DNA of 64,000 nucleotides. Origin: Clostridium_AW malenominatum (GTDB taxonomy: Bacteria > Bacillota > Clostridia > Clostridiales > Clostridiaceae). The notes under the pieces are model-generated. The model was given only the letters and a program-made list of their open reading frames with translations, had not been told where the DNA came from and did not search any database. Positions 18,140 to 26,537 of the stretch are shown here, piece after piece (position 1 is the first letter of the stretch; every line of letters begins with the position of its first letter). The stretch is from contig NZ_BAAACF010000001.1 of the NCBI RefSeq assembly GCF_039521365.1, forward strand, positions 1,054,001-1,118,000, in the 5' to 3' direction. The position numbers and the translations under genes were made by a program.

Positions 18140-18445
18140 ATGGCAAATATAATTACAAATATGATTAAAAGTAGTACAGAATTAAATGATGAAACTTTGT
18201 CTACAAATATGCTTGCTTCAGGAATGATGGCAGCTGATGCCTATTTAAAAGCTACATTGACAGCTCCTACTCCTGAATTAAGAGCTGTGTATTCTGGTTC
18301 TTTAAATGCAATAATTGGAGGGCATACAGCACTTACTGAGCTATCTATAAAGCGTGGTTGGATCAACCCTTATAATCCACCTATACAACAATTAAGTAAA
18401 ATTTATAATGAAGCGAAAACTGTTGTGGAAGAAGTGAGGGAATAA
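18140..18445 (+). CDS. CotF-family spore coat protein
   Basis: 101 aa, helical, matching the short coat-F domain of clostridia: ASGMMAADAYLKATLTAPTP followed by ELRAVYSGSLNAIIGGHTAL and ending in a WINPYNPP segment. Such proteins are assembled in the spore coat during late sporulation. It is translated just after the 71-aa partner, with a GGAGG site inside the gap region. Followed by a hairpin terminator. Confidence 0.8.
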   Translation: MANIITNMIKSSTELNDETLSTNMLASGMMAADAYLKATLTAPTPELRAVYSGSLNAIIGGHTALTELSIKRGWINPYNPPIQQLSKIYNEAKTVVEEVRE

Positions 18446-18470
18446 TACTTAAAAGTGAGGCGTTATGAAG

Positions 18471-18520
18471 TGCACCTTAGATATCAGAGATGAATCTGGT
18501 ATTTAGAGGTGCATTTTATT
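18471..18520 (+). terminator. long hairpin terminator after the coat genes
   Basis: Outer stem TGCACCT / AGGTGCA with an inner arm (ATATCAGA against TCTGGTAT, allowing G-U pairs), then TTTTATT. Confidence 0.65.
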
Positions 18521-18631
18521 ATGGATAAACAAATTGAAGAAGATTATATACATTACTATAGCAACAAACGTATAAAGAACAAATTAAAAGGACTAAGCCC
18601 TGTCTAATACGGTATTCAGTCCTTAGGACTC
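18521..18631 (+). pseudogene. remnant of an IS3-family (IS150-like) transposase, 3' end
   Basis: The 28-codon frame encodes IHYYSNKRIKNKLKGLSPV, the invariant C-terminal part of IS3-family DDE transposases (usual continuation QYRTQS). Here the glutamine codon position reads TAA, after which the same frame continues YGIQSLG. No integrase catalytic core, first orf or terminal inverted repeats were found nearby. It is therefore a short decayed end of an insertion sequence, possibly promoting local rearrangement in the past. Confidence 0.7.
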
Positions 18632-18635
18632 TTTT

Positions 18636-19097
18636 TTAACATTTATTTTGTAGGTTTAAAACCTTTAACGCTATAATCTCGGTAAATATTTCATAGGGAG
18701 TTTTTATACATAGCTTTCTTAATGGAGCTACAGGAGGACACCATCCTTGTATTGAGTGTTGTAATAGGAATGCTCCTGCCAAAGCAGAAATCAAAAAGAA
18801 TTTTTTATTTATCCACGTTCCAAAAATTAATCCAACTAAAATTATTATAGATGCATTTAATTCTAATATTCTTTCAATATCCCACTCCACACTTAACTCA
18901 TTTAATCTTCTTTCTATGGCTTCTTCATCTTTATCCTTATAGTAATTAATTTTAGTTATAATATCATTTGCTATTTTTAAGTTGTCTTTATAATTAGTAT
19001 TTTTCTTAACTCTTTCAACACTGCTGGGTATAAAGCCATTGCTACTAGTATCTTTTAAAAGTAATTCTCTTATTATATCCACTGAATCTATTTGCAT
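18636..19097 (-). CDS. DUF2892-like membrane protein
   Basis: About 153 aa from the ATG at 19097, which has GGAGG 6 nt upstream; an upstream in-frame ATG at 19115 lacks a site. The N-terminal half is soluble and helical. The C-terminal half has a hydrophobic pair (SIIILVGLIFGTWI and FFLISALAGAFLL) followed by QGWCPPVAPLRKL, characteristic of DUF2892/YgaP-type inner membrane proteins. Such domains often accompany rhodanese or sulfur functions, but no rhodanese is present here. Confidence 0.7.
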   Translation of the reverse strand: MQIDSVDIIRELLLKDTSSNGFIPSSVERVKKNTNYKDNLKIANDIITKINYYKDKDEEAIERRLNELSVEWDIERILELNASIIILVGLIFGTWINKKFFLISALAGAFLLQHSIQGWCPPVAPLRKLCIKTPYEIFTEIIALKVLNLQNKC

Positions 19098-19259
19098 AAA
19101 AAATCCTCCAATCATTTATTTACTAAATATTATTTGCAAAAATAATTAATAAATTCTTCAAAGATTTCTGTATCTATAAAATAAACATATGGATTGTCAC
19201 AATCATAGCAATGTTCAATATAATGGTAAAAGAGTTAAAAATGTTATAGGAGGATACTT

Positions 19260-19586
19260 ATGTATCGTAATTGTCCATACTATGCTCCCATAGTAAATTA
19301 CCCATTGAAAATAGGGTGTAGGCAGGGACCGCCAACAACTCCACCGCCTAATATCACACCACAATTGACACAAACTCCTGATGTAGAGCTACAAGCAGTT
19401 GATCCAGGAGCAATAAAACCTTGTGTGTACAGGTTCTCATATATATGGATGAAAAATGGTAAATCCTTTTGGGCTTATCTTATTTATGTAGGAAGGACTT
19501 CTGCTTCAGGATGGAGATACCAAGGTAATCGATGGGTGTATTTTGGTGTAGATTTAAAGGACATCAAGAGCTTTACTTGTTACTAA
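19260..19586 (+). CDS. hypothetical proline-rich small protein
   Basis: 108 aa, not recognised. N terminus MYRNCPYYAPIV, a proline/threonine-rich stretch about residues 27-45 (PPTTPPPNITPQLTQTP), then an aromatic-rich beta segment (FSYIWMKNGKSFWAYLIYVG, GWRYQGNRWVYFG) ending in KSFTCY. No signal peptide. The composition resembles small clostridial spore-surface proteins, but this is only a guess. ATAGGAGG ribosome site; strong terminator follows. Confidence 0.6.
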   Translation: MYRNCPYYAPIVNYPLKIGCRQGPPTTPPPNITPQLTQTPDVELQAVDPGAIKPCVYRFSYIWMKNGKSFWAYLIYVGRTSASGWRYQGNRWVYFGVDLKDIKSFTCY

Positions 19587-19600
19587 AGGAAGGTAAATAT

Positions 19601-19640
19601 AAAGCATGGTATGCAATTGAATTGCATACCATGCTTTTAT
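19601..19640. terminator. bidirectional terminator
   Basis: 17-bp perfect stem AAAGCATGGTATGCAAT / ATTGCATACCATGCTTT with a 3-nt loop, flanked by A and T runs. Confidence 0.9.
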
Positions 19641-20624
19641 TTATTTCAAAATATGCACATTTACATATTTTACTCCCCAGTTACAAGCCTCTTTATAAGT
19701 GTTGAAGAAAACATCTATAAACTTTCCTTTTACAGCAGAGCCTGTATCTGCAGCTATGGCATAACCATAACCTTCTACATACATTTTAGTTCCCATAGGA
19801 ATAACTCGAGGGTCTACAGCGATGGTACTATATCCTTCGGGGTTTCTTACGGCTTTTTTCCCAGAAGCAGTATAGGTGCTTCCTACTCCATAAACTGCCC
19901 AGTAAGCAGTGGCCTTAACTTTTAGTACCTGTGAGCTTCCGTTGATATCTCCTCTAGAAGCGGATAGGGTTTGTAAGGTACCTTGAGCTACAATTTTATC
20001 CCTAGGCTTTTTAGTTACAATTTCTTTAATTACTTTTTTAGAAACTTCAGCGCCATTTTCGTAAATTGTTTCTAAAGTAACTTCCTTTTGGCCGGTTTGT
20101 CCCTCTTGCAAAACCTTTGTCTTTGATTTCAATAAATTATCATCCTTTTGGGTTATGGTTTTAAATTGTATTGGTGCTGATTCTGTGGTTAATTTCTTCT
20201 CAACCTTTATAATCTCTACTTCCATACCTTCAGATAATTCTGAACTTAATGATGGTAAAATTTTGTCTTCAGGCCTAAAAGTTATTTTTTCTGCATTTAA
20301 CATATCATTTACATTGTCTTCAGCAGATTTTACTGTAAAGTCTTCATCATACATTGTAATTTTAACATCTACGGCTCGTTTAATGGCTATACTTTCATTT
20401 TTAGCTATTTTTGAATTTAAATCCTTATTAATCTTATCTTTTTCATGAAGCTCTATATTTGCACTTTTTAATGCTTTTCCAAGGGTAGTTTGATAGGTGG
20501 TAAATTTTTTTTCTTCACCATCTACAGTTACTGTAATATCTTTTTTTGCTGAGTATACAAATATGAGTGATATAAAGATTGTCGCAATTATTATTAATTT
20601 CGCTAAAGATCTTTCCTTTTTCAT
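19641..20624 (-). CDS. YabE-like cell-wall protein (ubiquitin-like DUF348, G5, 3D domains)
   Basis: 327 aa. N-terminal membrane anchor (residues about 8-25), two DUF348 ubiquitin-like repeats (about 28-75 and 85-130), a G5 domain about 140-215, then a C-terminal 3D domain (about 230-327) with its three aspartates in AVDPRVIPMG, AADTGSAVKG and FIDVFF. The 3D domain is related to lytic transglycosylase MltA-type folds; similar proteins act on peptidoglycan in growth or germination. The usual yabE neighbours (rnmV, ksgA) are absent here. Confidence 0.9.
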   Translation of the reverse strand: MKKERSLAKLIIIATIFISLIFVYSAKKDITVTVDGEEKKFTTYQTTLGKALKSANIELHEKDKINKDLNSKIAKNESIAIKRAVDVKITMYDEDFTVKSAEDNVNDMLNAEKITFRPEDKILPSLSSELSEGMEVEIIKVEKKLTTESAPIQFKTITQKDDNLLKSKTKVLQEGQTGQKEVTLETIYENGAEVSKKVIKEIVTKKPRDKIVAQGTLQTLSASRGDINGSSQVLKVKATAYWAVYGVGSTYTASGKKAVRNPEGYSTIAVDPRVIPMGTKMYVEGYGYAIAADTGSAVKGKFIDVFFNTYKEACNWGVKYVNVHILK

Positions 20625-20715
20625 ATTTCCTCCTATATTTTGGATGTTAGTCCAATAGTTATACTATGATATTATATCATATGTTAAGTGGGGTTGAGAA
20701 GTTTAATAAAATATG

Positions 20716-20743
20716 TTGACTTTAACCTTATAAAATATATTAT
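20716..20743 (+). promoter_or_regulatory. promoter of nagA
   Basis: TTGACT (20716-20721), 16-nt spacer, TATTAT (20738-20743). Just downstream is an imperfect repeat CACTTGTAATAAAATAAGTG that could bind a regulator. Confidence 0.5.
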
Positions 20744-20811
20744 AAAACACTTGTAATAAAATAAGTGGTGTAATATATTGAAATTAAGAAAGGCTTTGGG
20801 GGCGAATAGTT

Positions 20812-21972
20812 GTGAGGGTTATTGTTAATGGAAAGATTATTACAAAGGATTGCGTATTAAAAGGAAAAGGACTACTATTTGATGAGAAAATTAGAGAAAT
20901 AATAGATGCAAATGAGTTTAGGGATATTGCGGAAAAAAACGTAAATGAAAAAATAGAAATAATTGATGCTAAAGAAAATTATATTTCACCAGGTTTTATA
21001 GATTTACATATTCATGGGTCTGGCGGAAGTGATACCATGGATGGCTCCATTGAAGACTTAAAAGTTATAAGCAAGGTAATATCTAAAAATGGTGTTACGG
21101 GCTTTCTGCCAACCACTATGACTATGAGTAGAGAAAAAATCTATAGAGCATTGGATATTATTAAAGAAGGAATGAATATGGAGCTCGGCGGGGCAAAGAT
21201 ATTTGGAACCCACTTGGAAGGGCCTTTTATAAATGAAAAATTTAAGGGGGCACAAAAGGAAGAGTACATAATATCCCCTGATATTGATTTTGTAAAGGGA
21301 TACGAAGATGTAATAAAAATTATAACCTTAGCTCCAGAAAAAGATAATAATTTTAATTTTATAAGTAAGGTGAAAGAAGAAACCAATATTGTATTATCTA
21401 TAGGTCATTCAAATGCAACTTACGAAGAAGCAATGAAAGCTGTAGATATGGGAATAAGCTATGGTACGCATACTTTTAATGCAATGACCCCACTAAATCA
21501 TAGAAAACCTGGAGTTGTTGGCGCTATTTTTAGCAGTAAAATAAGTTGTGAGCTTATAGCTGATAAAATACATGTTCATCCAGGCATATTTCAAATGTTT
21601 GTTGATATAAAGGGAAAAGAGAAAGTTATACTAATCACTGATTCCATGAGAGCTGGATGTATGAAAGATGGTATATCTGAATTAGGAGAACAAAAGGTTA
21701 TAGTTAAAGATAATTCAGCTAGATTAGAGGATGGTACACTGGCGGGAAGTATTTTAACTTTAAACAAGGCAGTAAGAAATGTGTTAGAAAATACAAAGCT
21801 TCAGCTTCACGAGGTCATAGCTATGGCAACATTAAACCCTGCGAGAGTTATACACATGGATAGCAAAAAAGGAAGCATAGAAGTTGGAAAAGATGCGGAT
21901 ATTATTATATTTGATGATGAGCTTAATATAAAGCATACTATTATTGAAGGTAAAACTATATTTCAGCTTTAA
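20812..21972 (+). CDS. nagA: N-acetylglucosamine-6-phosphate deacetylase
   Basis: Cytoplasmic amidohydrolase removing acetate from GlcNAc-6-phosphate, feeding amino-sugar or cell-wall recycling. 386 aa, normal length. Metal and active-site motifs are seen: DLHIHGSGGSDTMD (H66, H68), GTHLEGPFI, GHSNATYEEA, HTFNAMTPLNHR, and ITDSMRAG with the catalytic aspartate. The start is GTG with GGGGG 9 nt upstream. nagB is not adjacent, so the deaminase step must be encoded elsewhere. Confidence 0.95.
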   Translation: MRVIVNGKIITKDCVLKGKGLLFDEKIREIIDANEFRDIAEKNVNEKIEIIDAKENYISPGFIDLHIHGSGGSDTMDGSIEDLKVISKVISKNGVTGFLPTTMTMSREKIYRALDIIKEGMNMELGGAKIFGTHLEGPFINEKFKGAQKEEYIISPDIDFVKGYEDVIKIITLAPEKDNNFNFISKVKEETNIVLSIGHSNATYEEAMKAVDMGISYGTHTFNAMTPLNHRKPGVVGAIFSSKISCELIADKIHVHPGIFQMFVDIKGKEKVILITDSMRAGCMKDGISELGEQKVIVKDNSARLEDGTLAGSILTLNKAVRNVLENTKLQLHEVIAMATLNPARVIHMDSKKGSIEVGKDADIIIFDDELNIKHTIIEGKTIFQL

Positions 21973-22021
21973 ACTTGACTATTATCTTGTATATGATATA
22001 ATTATTTAAAAATTTATTAAA

Positions 22022-22135
22022 ACTTCGTATAACTCCAATGATACGGTTTGGGGGTCTCTACCAGGAACCAATAATTTCTGATTACGAAGAGGATACCTTA
22101 CGGGTATTTTCTTCGTAATCAGAAATTTTTTGCTT
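22022..22135 (+). ncRNA. adenine (purine) riboswitch with intrinsic terminator
   Basis: Purine aptamer 22023-22088: P1 CTTCGT / ACGAAG, the conserved ATAACTCCAATGATACGG and GGGGGTCTCTACC loops. The ligand-specifying base (xpt position 74) is T22082 in TGATTACGAAG, so adenine rather than guanine is expected. The aptamer's 3' strand (22073-22090) is also the 5' arm of an 18-bp terminator whose other arm is 22110-22127, followed by T6. Ligand binding should block the terminator, giving an ON switch for the following adenosine deaminase gene. Confidence 0.93.
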
Positions 22136-22169
22136 TTGGAAATCATAAAATATAAAAAGGAGGAATGTT

Positions 22170-23165
22170 ATGGATTTCGTAAAGTTGCCTAAAATTGAGT
22201 TGCATTGCCACTTAGATGGAAGTTTAAGACCTGAAACAGTAATTGATATTGCAAAAATGGAAAAAGTAGATATTCCAAGCTATGATATAGAAACTATTAA
22301 AAATATAATGATTGCACCATTAGAATGTAATTCTCTTGTGGAATATTTAAAAACCTTTGCAATACCTGTAGATATTATGCAATCTAAGGAAAGCTTAAGA
22401 AGAGTTGCTTACGAACTTTTAGAAGATGCAGCAAAAGAAAATGTAAAGTATATTGAGGTGAGATTTGCACCATTACTTCACATAAAAAAGGGATTAACTG
22501 TTGAAGAAGTGATTCAAAGTGTACTCCTTGGAATTAAAGATGCAGAAAAGAAACATGATATAAAAGGGAATTTAATAATAGGTTGTTTAAGAAGCACGTC
22601 TTTGGATAATGTTTACCATGTAATAGAATCAGGAAGAAAGTTTCTTCAAAAGGGGGTAGTGGCCATAGACCTATGTGGAAGTGAAGGAGAAGGTTTTTCT
22701 AAAAAATTTATAGAGCCTATTGCCTTAGCTAGAGAATATGGTTATAGGGTAACTATTCATGCAGGTGAAACAGGTATTGGTAAAAATGTATTAGAAGCTG
22801 TGGAAATGCTTAAAGCTGAAAGGATTGGTCATGGAGTTTTTATAAAAGATTGCATAGAGGCCTATCATATTGTAAAAAGCAAAAAAATTATCCTTGAAAT
22901 GTGCCCAACAAGTAATGTGCAAACTAAAGCTGTAAATAATTATAAAGAGCACCCAATTTATGATTTTTATAAGGATGGAATTAAAGTAACAGTTAATACG
23001 GATAATAGAACGGTATCGAATACGAATTTAAATAATGAATATGATATTATTTTCAAGGAGTTTAATTTAACTTACGAAGATTATAAAGAGATTTATTTTA
23101 ATAGTATACATGCCTCCTTTGCCACTGAAGAGGAAAAAGAAAGATTAAGATCCTACTTTATATAA
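22170..23165 (+). CDS. add: adenosine deaminase
   Basis: Cytoplasmic zinc enzyme converting adenosine to inosine in purine salvage. 331 aa. Zinc and catalytic motifs: HCHLDGSLRP (residues 12-21), VTIHAGETG with catalytic glutamate, ERIGHGVFI, EMCPTSNVQT, and VNTDNR. In the last motif the second aspartate of the classical TDD is asparagine, a variant also known in other bacterial family members. The gene is controlled by the adenine riboswitch 35 nt upstream, fitting its substrate class. A hairpin terminator follows. Confidence 0.95.
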   Translation: MDFVKLPKIELHCHLDGSLRPETVIDIAKMEKVDIPSYDIETIKNIMIAPLECNSLVEYLKTFAIPVDIMQSKESLRRVAYELLEDAAKENVKYIEVRFAPLLHIKKGLTVEEVIQSVLLGIKDAEKKHDIKGNLIIGCLRSTSLDNVYHVIESGRKFLQKGVVAIDLCGSEGEGFSKKFIEPIALAREYGYRVTIHAGETGIGKNVLEAVEMLKAERIGHGVFIKDCIEAYHIVKSKKIILEMCPTSNVQTKAVNNYKEHPIYDFYKDGIKVTVNTDNRTVSNTNLNNEYDIIFKEFNLTYEDYKEIYFNSIHASFATEEEKERLRSYFI

Positions 23166-23176
23166 TATACTTTGAA

Positions 23177-23235
23177 TTCCTGGTTATATAGAGAATACAA
23201 TTTGTATTTTCTTTATAACTAGGAACTTTTTTATT
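23177..23235 (+). terminator. terminator after add
   Basis: Long imperfect stem TTCCTGGTTATA / TATAACTAGGAA with an inner GAATACAA / TTGTATTT arm and a T-run. Confidence 0.75.
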
Positions 23236-23349
23236 TTTGGAAATTAATAGGCGTGGACAGCTAGTCCTATAGAAAAATTGAGAGTTTAAGAGGTTTTGAT
23301 GGTTAAAATGAGATTAAATTCCATAGTACATGGATTATGACGAAATATA

Positions 23350-23378
23350 TTGACATTTAGCCGATTTTGCCGTATTAT
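23350..23378 (+). promoter_or_regulatory. sigma-A promoter of speD-speE
   Basis: Consensus TTGACA (23350-23355), 17-nt spacer, TATTAT (23373-23378), 33 nt before the speD start. Confidence 0.7.
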
Positions 23379-23411
23379 TTCGATTAGATATTTATTTATG
23401 AAAGGATCGTG

Positions 23412-24227
23412 ATGTTTGAATTGAACGAAAAGCTGAAACTTTATGGCTTTAATAACCTCACAAAAACACTTAGTTTTAACATTTATGATGTTTGCTACGC
23501 GAAAAGCGAGCGTGAGCAAAAGGATTATATTGAATATATCGATGAGCAGTATAACTCTGAAAGGCTTACGAAAATTTTATGTGATGTTACAGAAATGATT
23601 GGAGCACATGTGCTTAATATTTCAAAGCAGGATTATGACCCTCAAGGTGCAAGTGTTACCTTGCTTATAAGTGAAGAGGCTTTACCTGAGCATTTGATTG
23701 ATAAGTCCTGTAGTAAAAGTGGGCTTACGGTTTTAGAAACTCGTGAAACCGTTGTGGCACATCTTGATAAAAGTCATGTTACGGTGCACACATATCCAGA
23801 ATTTCACCCGGAAAATGCAATAACAACTTTTAGAGTGGATATCGATGTTTCTACCTGTGGACGAATATCACCCCTAAATGCTTTAAATTATTTAATAGGA
23901 AGTTTTGATTCTGACATTATTACAATTGATTATCGTGTAAGAGGATTCACTCGAGATGTTGATGGTAAGAAATGTTTTATAGATCATGATATAAATTCAA
24001 TACAAAATTATATAGAACCTGAGACGCTAACAAAATATGATGCAATTGATGTGAATGTTTATCAATCTAATATTTTTCACACTAAAATGCTGATAAAAGA
24101 GATAGATCTTCAAAATTATCTTTTTAATACAGATACCTATGAGCTTTCGCCAAAAGAAAGACGTGCAATAAAAGATAGTTTAAGTAAAGAAATGATAGAA
24201 ATATTTAGTGGAATGAACATCTATTAA
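23412..24227 (+). CDS. speD: S-adenosylmethionine decarboxylase proenzyme, E. coli type
   Basis: Makes decarboxylated SAM, the aminopropyl donor for spermidine. 271 aa from the ATG at 23412 (AAAGGA 5 nt upstream; an in-frame GTG precedes it at 23409). The sequence follows E. coli SpeD closely: LYGFNNLTKTLSFNIYD, QDYDPQGASVT, self-cleavage site DKSH (serine 121, becoming the pyruvoyl group), STCGRISPLNALNYL and YRVRGFTRDVDG. Most Firmicutes use the short (about 120 aa) class, so this long form is notable. speE follows 41 nt later. Confidence 0.95.
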   Translation: MFELNEKLKLYGFNNLTKTLSFNIYDVCYAKSEREQKDYIEYIDEQYNSERLTKILCDVTEMIGAHVLNISKQDYDPQGASVTLLISEEALPEHLIDKSCSKSGLTVLETRETVVAHLDKSHVTVHTYPEFHPENAITTFRVDIDVSTCGRISPLNALNYLIGSFDSDIITIDYRVRGFTRDVDGKKCFIDHDINSIQNYIEPETLTKYDAIDVNVYQSNIFHTKMLIKEIDLQNYLFNTDTYELSPKERRAIKDSLSKEMIEIFSGMNIY

Positions 24228-24268
24228 TTTACAAGGGTTGGAAGTATAAAATTATTGGAGGGAAAGTA

Positions 24269-25123
24269 ATGGAATTATGGTTTACAGAAAAGCACACAGA
24301 GGATGTGCATTTTTCTATAAAGGTTGACAAACAAATATATAGTGGTAAAAGTGATTTTCAAAGAATTGATGTGTTTGAGACAAAGGAATTTGGTAGGGTT
24401 TTAACCATTGATGGATTTATAATGTTAACGGAAAAAGATGAATTTATTTATCACGACATGATAGTACATGTTCCAATGGCAACAAATCCAAATATAAAAA
24501 ATGTCCTTGTAATTGGAGCAGGTGACGGGGGGACGGTTCGCGAACTTACACGATATGAAACCATAGAGAAAATAGATATGGTAGAAATCGATAAGCTAGT
24601 GGTGGATGTGTGTAAAGAGTATTTACCACAAACAGCATGCAAATTCGATGATAGCCGTGTTAATCTATATTTTGAAGATGGGATTAAGTTCGTTAAAGCT
24701 ACTGAAAATCAATATGATTTAATCATTGTTGACTCTACGGATCCTATTGGTCCAGGAGAGGGACTTTTCACAAGAGATTTTTATAGAGATTGTTTTAAAG
24801 CCTTAAAAGAAGATGGTATACTTGTTAACCAACATGAAAGTCCTTATTATGATTATAATGCAAATGCAATGAAAAGGGCTCATTCAAGAATTAAAGAGCT
24901 TTTCCCTATAGCTAAAGTGTATCAGGCATTTATTCCAACATATGCATCAGGACACTGGCTATTTGGGTATGCGTCTAAGAAATATGATGCTAGTGAAGAT
25001 TTAAATGAAAAGGCTTGGAATGATTTGGGATTAAAAACACGTTATTATAATACAGAATTGCACAAGGCATCTTTTGTATTACCTAATTACGTGAAGGAAC
25101 TTCTAAAAAATATTAATGAATAG
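24269..25123 (+). CDS. speE: spermidine synthase
   Basis: Aminopropyltransferase joining putrescine and decarboxylated SAM. 284 aa; N-terminal tetramerisation strands, then a Rossmann domain with VIGAGDGGTVREL, the acidic VEIDKLVVDVC, and the catalytic VDSTDPIGPGEGLF. Tyrosines and glutamine contacting the substrates (QHESPYYD, TYASGHWLFGYAS) are present. Transcribed with speD. No ornithine, arginine or agmatine enzyme occurs in this window, so putrescine must come from another locus or from uptake. Confidence 0.95.
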   Translation: MELWFTEKHTEDVHFSIKVDKQIYSGKSDFQRIDVFETKEFGRVLTIDGFIMLTEKDEFIYHDMIVHVPMATNPNIKNVLVIGAGDGGTVRELTRYETIEKIDMVEIDKLVVDVCKEYLPQTACKFDDSRVNLYFEDGIKFVKATENQYDLIIVDSTDPIGPGEGLFTRDFYRDCFKALKEDGILVNQHESPYYDYNANAMKRAHSRIKELFPIAKVYQAFIPTYASGHWLFGYASKKYDASEDLNEKAWNDLGLKTRYYNTELHKASFVLPNYVKELLKNINE

Positions 25124-25126
25124 AGC

Positions 25127-25160
25127 AAAAAGAGTCTACTTTAATAAGTAGGCTCTTTTA
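25127..25160. terminator. terminator between speE and the LysM/GH18 gene
   Basis: Stem AAAAGAGTCTACTT / AAGTAGGCTCTTTT with one mismatch pair; T-tail on the plus strand, useful in both directions. Confidence 0.75.
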
Positions 25161-25169
25161 AATTTCTGG

Positions 25170-26447
25170 TTATAAAAGCTTTTTTATTCTAAAATTATCA
25201 GCCAGTAGAACCCAGTTTTGCGGGAAGGGGAAACCTAGTGCCCAATAACTTATTCCAGGTAATTTATAGGCTTTTACCATATCAAATTTTGCTTGAGCAC
25301 TTCTAGCATCCTCAAACCATACCTCATGTCTTACTCCTTTTTCATCTGTATATCTAAAGAATGGTGATTGAGTTCTAGTATCATATTGAATTACTGCATT
25401 GTATTGTGTTGCTCGTCGTATTGCTTCTTGCATACTAAAGGTTTCTGCTTGTTGTCCTTGAACATGGGGAATGACCCAATCTCTAGCATAGAGTTGGAAT
25501 CCGAAGTAAATTTTATCTCTAGGGATAACAGTTACAGCATAATCTAGCACTCTTTTAATTTGATCTATTGGAGAAATTGCTTGAGGGGAACCAAATCTAT
25601 ATCCCCATTCATAGGTCATTAAGATTACAAAATCAACTATTCTACCGTGAGCTGCGTAATCATGCGCTTCATAAAGAGTTCCTGGTTGTTCTGCGCTTAC
25701 CTTTGGTGCTACAGCGGTGGAAACAAAAAATCCCTGTGGGTGCAATCTGTCTACAGTAAGCTGAAGGAAACGATTATAATTTTCGCGGTCAGCAGGAAGA
25801 ACATTTTCAAAGTCTATATTTACTCCCTTATAATCTTTTTCTCTCATTATAGCAAGTATATTGTCTATTACTTTATTACTAATTTCCAGGCTGCTAAGAA
25901 CAGTATGTGCAAGATTTCCTCCAAGTTCAGTGGAAGTAAAATTAGTTACAGACATCATTGGAACTACGTTGTGAGCATAGGCAGCTTTTATTGCAGGTAC
26001 ATCATCAATAGGTTCTAGGCCTCCATCTTCTTTAATCCTGTAAGCAAATGGGGCTAGATAGGTTAAAAAAGGACCATCTTCATTAACAATAGGAACTGCA
26101 TCTTGTCCATATTCGTATATATATCCATTTACGCTAACTTCAGGTCTAGGCTTAGGGGCAGAAATTAATAATCTTTGACCAACAGAAATGGATGATGGAT
26201 TAGGAATATCATTATTCATCAAAATAGCTTGAACAGTAGTATTATAGGTTTGAGCAATCTTCCAAAGTGATTCCCCAGGACGTACTATGTGATAAGTTCC
26301 TTCAACGGGAACTAGAATTGCCTGTCCGATCAATAGTTTACTTGGATTAGGCAACTGGTTAACTTCTAATGTTCTTTGAAAGGATGCCCCATAAGAACTT
26401 GCTATCTTCCAAAGGGTATCACCTGGCTTTACAACATGTATAATCAT
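25170..26447 (-). CDS. LysM-GH18 spore peptidoglycan hydrolase (SleL/YaaH type)
   Basis: 425 aa. Two N-terminal LysM peptidoglycan-binding repeats (about residues 2-47 and 51-96; KPGDTLWKIASSYG and RPGESLWKIAQTYN), then a GH18 barrel about 105-425 with catalytic E214 in GVNIDFEN. The order LysM-LysM-GH18 without a classical signal peptide is that of SleL/YaaH, an N-acetylglucosaminidase acting on cortex fragments at germination. Monocistronic; GGAGG-type site before the ATG. Confidence 0.9.
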   Translation of the reverse strand: MIIHVVKPGDTLWKIASSYGASFQRTLEVNQLPNPSKLLIGQAILVPVEGTYHIVRPGESLWKIAQTYNTTVQAILMNNDIPNPSSISVGQRLLISAPKPRPEVSVNGYIYEYGQDAVPIVNEDGPFLTYLAPFAYRIKEDGGLEPIDDVPAIKAAYAHNVVPMMSVTNFTSTELGGNLAHTVLSSLEISNKVIDNILAIMREKDYKGVNIDFENVLPADRENYNRFLQLTVDRLHPQGFFVSTAVAPKVSAEQPGTLYEAHDYAAHGRIVDFVILMTYEWGYRFGSPQAISPIDQIKRVLDYAVTVIPRDKIYFGFQLYARDWVIPHVQGQQAETFSMQEAIRRATQYNAVIQYDTRTQSPFFRYTDEKGVRHEVWFEDARSAQAKFDMVKAYKLPGISYWALGFPFPQNWVLLADNFRIKKLL

Positions 26448-26537
26448 GTATAACCTCCTAAAAAAGTATATATAGTTAGTTTATGAAAAAAAACTAAATA
26501 AGGGAGGGATTGTTCAACGCAATTTCTGTCATTTTTC

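Noticed and set aside
23299..23340. 13-codon frame upstream of speD as a polyamine-sensing leader peptide
   Set aside because: It lies upstream of the -35 box of the predicted speD promoter, so it would not be in the mRNA.
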